From assembly GCF_032598905.1 (NCBI RefSeq), contig NZ_CP122458.1, positions 1,922,001-1,986,000 on the forward strand: a DNA stretch of 64,000 nucleotides, given 5' to 3'. The stretch's first letter is position 1. Each line of letters starts with the position of its first letter. Position numbers and translations under genes: made by a program. Origin of the DNA: Streptomyces sp. 11x1 (GTDB lineage Bacteria > Actinomycetota > Actinomycetes > Streptomycetales > Streptomycetaceae). Under the pieces are notes generated by a model. That model was given only the letters and a program-made list of their open reading frames with translations, had not been told where the DNA came from and did no database searches. This document shows, piece after piece, positions 18,697 to 26,017 of the stretch.

Positions 18697-18747
18697 GAGG
18701 GATGCCTCATGTTCTCTGCTACGATCCAAGAACATGAGGCATCCCTC
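18697..18747. promoter_or_regulatory. Perfect 19-bp inverted repeat, TetR operator
   Basis: GAGGGATGCCTCATGTTCT (18697-18715) and its exact complement (18729-18747) flank a 13-base spacer containing a TACGAT -10-like hexamer (18720-18725). It lies between the divergent TetR and SDR genes. Long exact symmetry around a -10 element is the usual form of a TetR-family operator. Confidence 0.8.
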
Positions 18748-18825
18748 GACTTTCAGTCCCGACCGCTGTCGTGGCGGGAGGTGCACCTCATCCGTCCAGC
18801 CCGTCCGACCACAGGAGCACTACCC

Positions 18826-19497
18826 ATGCCCGTCATCGCCGTCATCGGGGCAGGCCCCGGCTTGGGCCTGTCCATCGCCCGCCGCTTCGGAAGGGAAGGT
18901 TTCCAGGTCGCCCTGGTCTCCCGGACCCAGGACAAGCTCGACGCGCTCGCCGCGCGGCTCGCCGAGGACGGCATCGAGGCCGCAGGCTTCGCCGCGGACG
19001 TGACGCGTCCCGACTCGCTGCAGTCGGCGCTCGCCGCGGTCGCCGACCGGTTCGGGGCCGTCGACGTACTGGAGTACTCACCCGCCGACCCCACGTTCGC
19101 CGGCGCCGCCGCCGTCGACGCCACGGCGCAGGACCTCCACAAGCAGCTCGACTACTACCTGTACGGAGCGGTCGCCGCGGTCCGTCAGGTGCTGCCCGCC
19201 ATGCTCGAACGCGGCAGTGGCACCCTGCTGTTCTCCACGGGCGCCTCCTCGGTCCGGCCGCTCGGCGGCGCGTTCGGCAGCATCGGCGTCGCGGCGGCGG
19301 CCCTGCGCAACTACGCCCTGGCCCTGGGCGTCGACCTCGCCGAGCACGGGGTACACACCGCGCACGTGGCCATCGGAGTATTTATCGGCAGCGGTCCCGG
19401 CACCGAGCCCGAGACCATCGCCGAGCACTACTGGGACGCCTACACCAAGCGCGACCAGGCCGAGATCGTCCACACCGTCCCCGGCGGCATCTGGTGA
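18826..19497 (+). CDS. SDR-fold protein lacking the catalytic Tyr-Lys pair
   Basis: A 223-residue Rossmann-fold protein. The cofactor motif is GAGPGLGLSIARRFG, a variant of TGxxxGxG, followed by LVSRTQDKLDALA and FAADVTRPDSL as in short-chain dehydrogenases. The active-site stretch after FSTGASS reads GAFGSIGVAAAALRNYA, where classical enzymes have YxxxK; both tyrosine and lysine are missing. It may bind NAD(P) without being a normal dehydrogenase, or use other residues. CAGGAG precedes the ATG. Its stop overlaps the start of the next gene (GTGA), so the two are translationally coupled. Confidence 0.82.
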   Translation: MPVIAVIGAGPGLGLSIARRFGREGFQVALVSRTQDKLDALAARLAEDGIEAAGFAADVTRPDSLQSALAAVADRFGAVDVLEYSPADPTFAGAAAVDATAQDLHKQLDYYLYGAVAAVRQVLPAMLERGSGTLLFSTGASSVRPLGGAFGSIGVAAAALRNYALALGVDLAEHGVHTAHVAIGVFIGSGPGTEPETIAEHYWDAYTKRDQAEIVHTVPGGIW

Positions 19498-19997
19498 GCA
19501 CCTCCGGCACACCCGCGGGGAACACGACCAGGCCACCCATGGTGAAGATCTTCCGAGCCGCCAACAAGGTCGTACGGCCGCTGCTCGCCTCCCGCTTCCA
19601 CAAGCCGCTGAGCGGGCGCCTGATGCTGCTCACGTACAAGGGGCACAGGACGGGCCGCGAATTCACGGTTCCCATCGGCTACTTCGACTGGGATCCCGGC
19701 ACGGTGCTCGCCATGTCCTCCCAGCTCGGCTGGATCCCCAGCATGCGCGAAGGGTCCGCCGTCCGGCTGCGCATCCGGGGCCAGGACCACGGCGCCGTCC
19801 CGACGGTCGTCGAGGACCCTGAGGAAGTCGCCGCCCTGCTGGGCGAGTTCGGCCGGCGCAAAGGGCCCAAGGCCGCCAAGGGGCTGATGCTCGGCCTCCC
19901 AGGCGACCGGCAGCCCACCGACAACGAGCTGCGCACGGCCGCCGCGAAGACCCGCTTGGTCCGCTTCCGGATGGAGCCCGAGCGGCCGGGCCGGTAG
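19494..19997 (+). CDS. Nitroreductase-family deazaflavin-type oxidoreductase
   Basis: A 167-residue protein of the split-beta-barrel family that includes the F420-dependent nitroreductase Ddn. Family features are RPLLASRFHKPLSGRLMLLT, YKGHRTGREFTVPIGYF and VVEDPEEVAALLGEF. Members bind reduced F420 and reduce quinones or nitro compounds, and the substrate here is unknown. It begins with GTG overlapping the SDR stop codon, so it is the second gene of the TetR-controlled unit. Confidence 0.8.
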   Translation: MSTSGTPAGNTTRPPMVKIFRAANKVVRPLLASRFHKPLSGRLMLLTYKGHRTGREFTVPIGYFDWDPGTVLAMSSQLGWIPSMREGSAVRLRIRGQDHGAVPTVVEDPEEVAALLGEFGRRKGPKAAKGLMLGLPGDRQPTDNELRTAAAKTRLVRFRMEPERPGR

Positions 19998-20108
19998 CAC
20001 TCGACCGGCTGATGCGGTCGACAGAGTTCCCTATCCCAGACACGCATCGCAGTTCTTGTGACACGGACCAGGCTTGGGAAACGGTCAGCGCCGCGACCGC
20101 CTCGCGCG

Positions 20109-20516
20109 TCAGGTGATGCCGGTGGGGAGGCTCCGGACGGGGCTGCGCTGGGTGCTGTTGGCGGTGCGCCGGTCCAGCTCGGTGCGGAGTTCGTGGATGA
20201 CCTGGGCGTAGACGGCGACGTGCTCGCGGAGTCGTTCGTTGTCCTCCCGCAGTGCGCGGGCGGCGGCTTCGGCGTCTACTGCGCGGGCGTGCAGATGCTG
20301 GAACGCGGGCGGGATGCCGTTCACCTCGGACTTTCGGCGGGCGAATTCCTCTTTCAGGTCAACGTGCTTGTGGGTGAGGACCCAGCGCTTGACGCCTGCC
20401 TCGGCGGCGAGTTGCAGCGTGGTGAGCGCCCCGGTGGACCGGGTTGGACGTCCGTCGAGCAGCCGCTGGATCGCTGCGGTGATGGCGTCGCGTTCGGAGT
20501 CGCGGTCAGTGGCCAT
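20109..20516 (-). CDS. DUF6262-like partner protein of a site-specific recombinase
   Basis: A 135-residue helical protein. An N-terminal winged-helix-like part (LTTLQLAAEAGVKRWVLTHKH) is followed by a coiled coil (AVDAEAAARALREDNERLRE). Small coiled-coil proteins of this kind are encoded directly after tyrosine recombinases in Tn554-like and related actinobacterial elements. Its start overlaps the recombinase stop by 11 bases, which supports a joint unit. The gene itself is intact although the recombinase is not. Confidence 0.65.
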   Translation of the reverse strand: MATDRDSERDAITAAIQRLLDGRPTRSTGALTTLQLAAEAGVKRWVLTHKHVDLKEEFARRKSEVNGIPPAFQHLHARAVDAEAAARALREDNERLREHVAVYAQVIHELRTELDRRTANSTQRSPVRSLPTGIT

Positions 20517-22120
20517 CGTGGGGTTCTCCGGTGTGGTCGTGGGCGGTGACGATGCGTTCCAGGCGGTCGAGCTCGTGCTGTTCGCGGGCGTGGCGGAAGG
20601 CGGGGGCCAGCGGGTCGTCGACGAGCGGCCGTAGTCGCTCGATCTGGACGTGGACGTGTTCGATGTCGCCGTGAGCGTGCTCGATCAGCAGCGAGACGTC
20701 CAGGTCCCGGAAAGGCTCCAGGTACGTATCCATCGTGGTGGTCACGTCGACGTGCCCCAGCGGCGTCTTGACCAGATACCAGGTGTCGCCGAACTGGGCG
20801 CGGAGGTCGCGTACCTCCTCAGCGTTCAGGTGCGCGACCTGCCGCTCGTAGAGCAGTCGGCCGACCGCGTACCAGTGCAGAGCAAACGAGTGCCGCATCA
20901 TGTGCGCGTTCGCCTCAAACGAGGTCAGTCCAGCGCGGGCGATCCGCTCGTTGCCGGTGTCGAAGGTGTGCTGCCAGCCGTGCGCCTCGCGTGGCATGCC
21001 GTCCTCGTTCAGCCAGACCGCCAGCGGTTCCAGTCCGGCGGCGGTCCGGCGGCGGTCCGGCGGAACAGCCTCTTGCGGGCGCCGGGGTCCAGCGAGTCCA
21101 GCGACGCGGCCACCTGGCGGCCGCCTGTGTCGCGCATCTCCAGCCGCCGGTTGCGGGTCCTGCGTTCGACCAACAGCAACCGCGGCAGCCGCTCGTAGCG
21201 GCCGTCGCGCTGAGCGCGGCGGACCGCTGCGGCGCGTTCGCCCTCCTCGTAGGCCAGTACGTCGGCCAGCACGCTGCGCGGCATCCAGAACCGGAGCCCG
21301 CGACCGCCCTTGGCGCAGGCCGCTGACAGCCGGCACGTGTAGTAGGTGCGGGCCGCGTCGTCGGCGGGCAGCTCCAGACGCAGGACACTGGCCCACTCAC
21401 TCAGCCGCAGCCCGGTGCCGTAAAGCCCGTCGACGAACGCGCAGTCACGCTGGCTGTTGCGCCCGCGCCACCCGTCGATCTCCCGACCACGCAGGTCCAG
21501 TCCGCGCAGTCCCACGTCGGCCCAACGGGCGTAGCCGGCCGGGTCCAGCCACTTCACGTCCTTGCCGCGCACGATATGCGGACCAGCCTCGAACGACTCC
21601 GTACTCGTGCCCGGATCAGGGCCGGGAACCTGCCGCCGGGCCACCGGATCACTCACTCCGAACCGGGACCCGGCCCAGCGGTAGAACGCGCTGATCGCGA
21701 CCAGGTCGTCCAGCACCGTCCCGCCAGCCACGCGCCGGACGTTGGCCTCGTCGGTCATCCGCCAGAACTTGAACCCGGCGACGTCTTCTTCGTCGGCGTC
21801 GTGCCAGGCCCGGCCCGCCGCGTCAAGGAACCCCAGCCAGACGGCTACTGCGAAGGCGTACTTCCTGCGCGTGCCCGCGCTCGCGTTGCGCATCCGCGCC
21901 GAGGCGAAGAACCGTTGACCTCCGGCACAGACCAACCATCGGCCCGCAGCAGCACCGGCTGTCCCCTCTGCGTGCCGTGCGCGTGCGCCCACTCCGCCAG
22001 CGTCGGCAGGCCCGCCAGCACCGGATCGGCCGCGTACCACGACACCTCCCGCCGCGGGTCGCACCAATGCACCTGCCACCGCGCCAACGGACCGGCTTCC
22101 ACCTCAAGTTCATCGATCAT
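20506..22120 (-). pseudogene. Tyrosine recombinase/integrase with two frameshifts
   Basis: A phage-integrase-type recombinase broken into three reading frames. The start (MIDELEVEAG) is in one frame and switches near 21920 to the frame carrying the core-binding domain (TRRKYAFAVAVWLGFLDAAG) and the first catalytic arginine region (YGTGLRLSEWASVL). That frame ends just after 21050, where an exact 11-bp tandem duplication (21034-21044 and 21045-21055, unit TCCGGCGGCGG) shifts the frame. The last frame holds the catalytic C-terminus (AHMMRHSFALHWYAVGRLLY, then LGHVDVTTTMDTYLEPF with the tyrosine). Removing one 11-bp copy rejoins FRRTAAGLEPLAVWLNEDG. Confidence 0.8.
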
Positions 22121-22259
22121 CAACGAGTAAACGTACAGCCACTAACAGTCACTGAAATCGGCCCCGCTGTCCTAGCCCAGACAACAGCCGCAAAGTAGGT
22201 CTTGAGCAGCAGAACGAGTCCCGTTTCCCCGTCCGGGGCGCCGTCGTTGCTCTGATCGA

Positions 22260-22620
22260 ATGATCGAGGCCAAAGGGGCGGGCGTGCGGCAAGAGTGGTC
22301 GCCAGAGGAGCTGCTGGCGCACTGGACGCTGGTAGACGGCGACTGGAACCTGGTGGCGCACAAGAGCGGGACGACCCGGCTCGGGCGCCCTGACCGGTCC
22401 GGACAAGGAGCACGCCGAATTCGTCGCGACCTCCGGGTGCACCTGGGCCCTGCTTCGACCCGCCTGGGCCAACCGCCCATCGCCGCTTCACCGAGTGGAG
22501 CAAAGCCCGCGTGTGGACCAAGCTCCACCAAGTCGTCCGGACGAACTCGGCCCGCGGGGCGAGCTGGACTGGGCGCGGTGCGCGGTCGACTTGGTGAACG
22601 TGAGAGCCCCGGAGTGAACA
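22260..22620 (+). mobile_element. Transposase debris: Tn3-type N-terminus joined to IS5-type fragment
   Basis: Two unrelated transposase fragments lie head to tail. At 22260-22385 the translation MIEAKGAGVRQEWSPEELLA, then HWTLVDGDWNLVAHKSGTTR, matches the N-terminal domain of Tn3-family transposases and ends abruptly. At about 22395-22615, in broken frames, come FVATSGCTWALL, RRFTEWSKARVWTKLHQVV and DELGPRGELDWARCAVDLVN, the DNA-binding part of an IS5-family transposase. Neither is complete. The remaining bases from 22121 to 22818 show no other gene. Confidence 0.65.
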
Positions 22621-22818
22621 CCCGCCGCAGGAATGCTGTCGTGCGCCCCCGCGTACCCGCGTACCCGGATGAGCGGCTGACCGGCGGGCACGTCGCGAGC
22701 GGCGCGGTACGGGCGGGGTCTGTGGGGGACGAGGAAACGGATTTGTGTCTCGCGCGCGGTTGGGCGGGCGGTTGTCGTTCGGTGTGCTGCCGGACAGGTA
22801 GCGGAGGGAGTTGGCGCG

Positions 22819-24189
22819 GTGGGGGCTCAGCAGGTTCAGCGGGTCGGGGGTGGTGTGCCGTGGTTGGGTCACGTGACCCAGATGGTGCGTGATCCCCTCA
22901 CCTTTCTCAGCTCCCTGCGGGAAGGGCCGGCAGTGGTGAGGGTGCAGCTCGCCGGGCGTGCGGTGTATGTGGTCAATGCGGCGGAGGCAGCGAACCAGGT
23001 GCTGGTGTCGTCGGTGTTCGACAAGGGCGGGCCGTTCATGGACACGGCGCGGGTCCTGGTCGGCAACGGTGTGATCACGTGCAGTAACGCCGACCACCGG
23101 CGTCAGCAGCCGGTGATGCGGCCAGCGTTCCACCGTGACCAGGTCGCCCGGTACGCCCCGGTGATGGGTGACTGCGCCGAGCAGGCGGTCGACGGATGGC
23201 GTGAAGGTGAGCTGCTGGATGTGGAAGCGCGCATGTACGGGCTGGCGGCCCAGGTGGTAGCGCGGACTCTGATCGCGGCCCCCGCCGGCCGCAAGGCAGC
23301 GGACACCATGGCCGCGGCCCTGCCGGTGCTGCTGGAGGGCATGTTCCGCCAGTTGCTGATGCCGTGGCCGCTGCTGCACCGTCTTCCGCTGCCGGCCAAC
23401 CGCCGTTTCCATCAGGCACAGGCCCGCCTGGAGCTGGCCGTCGGTCACGTGATCGCGCAGTACCGGACCGGCGAGGCGCCGGGGGACGACCTGCTGTCCC
23501 TGGTGATGGCCGCCGCCGCCGACGATGGCCGCCCTCTCGACGATACGGAGGTACGTGATCAGGTTCTGTCGGTGCTGGCCGCAGGTGTCGAGACCACCGC
23601 CTCCCTGCTCGCCTGGACCCTGCACGCCCTGGCCGACCACCCGGACGTGGAGAGCCGGCTGTGGGCCGAGCTGGACCGCGAGCTCGCCGGAAACGCTCCC
23701 GCCTTCGCCGACATCGAGCGCCTGCCCTACACGCGCCAGGTCCTCACCGAGGTGCTGCGGCTGTGGCCCCCGACCTGGATGCTCAGCCGCGTCGCCCTTG
23801 AGGAGACTGTGGTCGCCGGTTTCACCGTTCCCACGGGCGCGGATGTGATCGTCTCCCCCTACGCCCTGCAACGCGACCCCGGCATCTTCCCCGACCCGGA
23901 GCGTCTGGATCCGGACCGGTGGCTGCCTGAACGCGTCACCCCCGCCCAGCGCCAGGCGTTCACGGCCTTCGGCGGCGGGCGCCGCAAGTGCCTGGGCGAG
24001 CACTACGGCATGACGGAGACCGTCCTCGCCCTCGCGACGATCAGCAACCGCTGGCAACTACGCAAGGCCAACGCCGCACCCTTACGGCCACTGCCCCGTT
24101 TCCTCCTCACCCCCAAGGCGGGCCCTCTGGTTGCAATCCGCCGTACGGCCTCGCCCGCCGGGTGCCAGAGCGGTAGGGGAGAGCAGTGA
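22819..24189 (+). CDS. Cytochrome P450 of a terpene cluster (bldA-dependent TTA codon)
   Basis: A 456-residue haem-thiolate monooxygenase. Landmarks in order: I-helix oxygen-binding motif LAAGVETTASLLAW, ExxR in LTEVLRLWPP, and the haem loop FTAFGGGRRKCLGE with Cys391 as iron ligand. No membrane anchor is seen, as in soluble bacterial P450s. GGAGGGAG lies eight bases before the GTG. Residue 422 is encoded by the rare codon TTA (24082-24084), so translation should need the bldA tRNA and be delayed to differentiation. The stop overlaps the terpene synthase start, and oxidation of that enzyme's product is the expected role. Confidence 0.92.
   Translation: MGAQQVQRVGGGVPWLGHVTQMVRDPLTFLSSLREGPAVVRVQLAGRAVYVVNAAEAANQVLVSSVFDKGGPFMDTARVLVGNGVITCSNADHRRQQPVMRPAFHRDQVARYAPVMGDCAEQAVDGWREGELLDVEARMYGLAAQVVARTLIAAPAGRKAADTMAAALPVLLEGMFRQLLMPWPLLHRLPLPANRRFHQAQARLELAVGHVIAQYRTGEAPGDDLLSLVMAAAADDGRPLDDTEVRDQVLSVLAAGVETTASLLAWTLHALADHPDVESRLWAELDRELAGNAPAFADIERLPYTRQVLTEVLRLWPPTWMLSRVALEETVVAGFTVPTGADVIVSPYALQRDPGIFPDPERLDPDRWLPERVTPAQRQAFTAFGGGRRKCLGEHYGMTETVLALATISNRWQLRKANAAPLRPLPRFLLTPKAGPLVAIRRTASPAGCQSGRGEQ
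24082..24084 (+). promoter_or_regulatory. In-frame TTA leucine codon in the P450 gene
   Basis: Reading from the GTG at 22819, codon 422 is TTA within the residues NAAPLRPLPRF. In Streptomyces TTA is decoded by the developmentally controlled bldA tRNA. No other in-frame TTA was noticed in the intact genes I looked at. Confidence 0.8.
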
Positions 24190-25355
24190 TGAGAGCCCCC
24201 GGCCACGCAGAGGACGGCGCCCCCTCGGGTACCACAGTCGGGTCGCCCGAGGACCACCCCTGCTTCCGGATGCCGCTCTTCCCCCGGTTCACGCCCGCCC
24301 GGCGCCGCCCCGGACTCCAGGCTCTGGAACAGCGCTGTGCGGCCCGCCTCGCAGCACTCCTGCGCGATGCCTACGACAGCCAGGGGGAGCTGGAGACGTT
24401 CCTGGAACACCGCACCAGCCTGTGGAACCTGCTCACCTATGCCGACGTCCGCGAGGACCGCATCGAACTGGTCTGCGCCTGGATCGACGTCCTGTTCAGC
24501 ATCGACGACGTCTTCGCCCAGGCACCGCCGTCCCGGATCCGGCAGCTGGGCATCCACCAACTGCCTGTCGTCCTCGACGGCAGTCCGCCCGCAGTCGACA
24601 CCGCCTTCACCCGAGCCTTCGGGCATCTGCGGGAGCAGACCCTTCCCCTGGCTTCTGAGCGGGTGTGGCAGCGCTACGCGCGCACCCTGTATGAGTTCCT
24701 GGAGGCCTGCCACGCCGAGCGTGACCTCGTTCAGGACCTCGCGGCACTGGATCTGCCCACCTACGAGACATACCGCAACAGCTCGATCGGGGAGTGCTGC
24801 TTCCCCCTCCTCGAATTCGGCCTCGGCATCGACCTGAGCGACCGCCTGCAAAAGCTGCCCGAACTGCGGCGCCTCAACATGCTGGTGGCACGCCACTGGA
24901 TCGGCGTCAACGACGTCTTCTCCTACCGCAAGGAGCTCTACAGCGGCGACATGATGAACGAGATCCAGCTCGCGCTCGCCGAGAACGGCGGCGACCTACA
25001 GGCAGCCGTCGACCGCATCGCCGCGACCGTCCACCACGCCGAATCCGAGTTCGACCACCTCGCCGCCGAACTGCGCGCCGGCGTGACTGGTCAGGACAGC
25101 GGCCTCCTCACCTACCTGGACGCGCTGGAGGCGATGATCGCCGGAAACCTCGAATGGTCCTACCTCACCCCCCGCTACAACGGCAGCGGCCACCACTGGA
25201 ACGGCCTGACCGACGCCACCGTCATCCTCACCCCCGACCGCACCCTGTACCTACCCCATGAGTGCGCTCCCGCGACGGGCACGGGGCGAGAGAGCCTGCA
25301 CGCGATGGATTCCGCTGAGGACGAGGACATCGAGCAGTACGCCGGCGAGAAGTGA
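24186..25355 (+). CDS. Class I terpene synthase (sesquiterpene-type), modified Asp-rich motif
   Basis: A 389-residue terpene cyclase. The NSE metal-binding triad is intact: Asn242, Ser246 and Glu250 in VNDVFSYRKE. The C-terminal RY pair is Arg330-Tyr331 in LTPRYNG. The first metal motif is unusual: SIDDVFAQ (Asp107-Asp108) lacks the third acidic residue of DDxxD/E or DDxxxD/E. Length and layout fit sesquiterpene cyclases acting on farnesyl diphosphate, and the product is not predictable. The start is GTG at 24186 or ATG at 24189; either overlaps the P450 stop, so the pair is co-translated. Confidence 0.88.
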   Translation: MMRAPGHAEDGAPSGTTVGSPEDHPCFRMPLFPRFTPARRRPGLQALEQRCAARLAALLRDAYDSQGELETFLEHRTSLWNLLTYADVREDRIELVCAWIDVLFSIDDVFAQAPPSRIRQLGIHQLPVVLDGSPPAVDTAFTRAFGHLREQTLPLASERVWQRYARTLYEFLEACHAERDLVQDLAALDLPTYETYRNSSIGECCFPLLEFGLGIDLSDRLQKLPELRRLNMLVARHWIGVNDVFSYRKELYSGDMMNEIQLALAENGGDLQAAVDRIAATVHHAESEFDHLAAELRAGVTGQDSGLLTYLDALEAMIAGNLEWSYLTPRYNGSGHHWNGLTDATVILTPDRTLYLPHECAPATGTGRESLHAMDSAEDEDIEQYAGEK

Positions 25356-25442
25356 CTGGCATCCGCTGACAGACCTGGGCGCGGCTCACCCGCACAGAGG
25401 GTATAGGTCGGGCAGGCGCCCCGGGGCTGTGCCGCCCACCGT

Positions 25443-25667
25443 CTAGTCTTCCTCCTGGTTGCTCTGGGGAGTCAGGTACTCCCTGAGATTGTCCAGGGGC
25501 CCACACACCCGGTAGGACCCTCCGTTGCCGTTGGGCACCCTGATGCAGACGTAGCCATTGTCGCCTTTGTAGATGATCGGTCCGTCTGCTGCGCTGGCTT
25601 CGCTCACCATCGTGGGGGCAGCCCCCGCGAGGACGAGAGCGGCAAGTACGCGCTTGGTGTTGTTCAT
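25443..25667 (-). CDS. Small secreted protein of unknown function
   Basis: A 74-residue protein with a clear signal peptide (MNNTKRVLAALVLAGAAPTM, cleavage probably near SEASAADG), leaving about 46 mature residues. The mature part reads GDNGYVCIRVPNGNGGSYRV then CGPLDNLREYL and contains two cysteines that could form a disulphide after export. No family is recognised. It converges on the terpene synthase gene, 88 bases from its stop. The upstream 25668-25861 stretch is unusually AT-rich for this genome and has no other gene. Confidence 0.6.
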   Translation of the reverse strand: MNNTKRVLAALVLAGAAPTMVSEASAADGPIIYKGDNGYVCIRVPNGNGGSYRVCGPLDNLREYLTPQSNQEED

Positions 25668-25861
25668 GCGACGGCAACGATCTTCGACCCCGTGACGTCA
25701 CGCTCGACACGCAGACACGGTCCGGTTCGAGCTCTTGTCCAGCCCTTGGGCAGCGAGGCAGCTACGGACCCAACGGGGTCGGCGCAATGCTTTCGGACTA
25801 TGCGTCACATTGAGCGACCAAAATCAATCTCGGCGCTACTTCCTGTACGCCAACTCCCCCC

Positions 25862-26017
25862 GACTCAGGGCTGGCCCGGCTCTCCTACGGCCAGGCCCGC
25901 GCACTGCTCGACCAGCACACCACGCTGGCCGGGCCGAGAACCGGCTGGGACCTGCACGAGTGCAACAGTTACTTGTGGCTAGAGACCGCCCGCACACGGG
26001 AACCCGGCGGCGAATGA
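25862..26017 (+). pseudogene. Decayed C-terminal end of a tyrosine integrase
   Basis: The frame reads [18 protein letters not shown] then [20 protein letters not shown] and stops at the ATGA overlap with the ClpC-like gene. The order (LSYxQA...L, then GWDLHE) resembles the catalytic region of actinobacterial integrases, where LHExRHS normally follows; here the arginine-histidine core is destroyed. No start or N-terminal domain remains. Together with the debris at 20.1-22.6 kb it brackets the terpene pair. Confidence 0.4.

Noticed and set aside
22121..22818. Intact insertion sequence upstream of the P450 gene
   Set aside because: Only partial, frame-broken transposase pieces are present and no matching terminal inverted repeats were found, so it is debris, not an active element.
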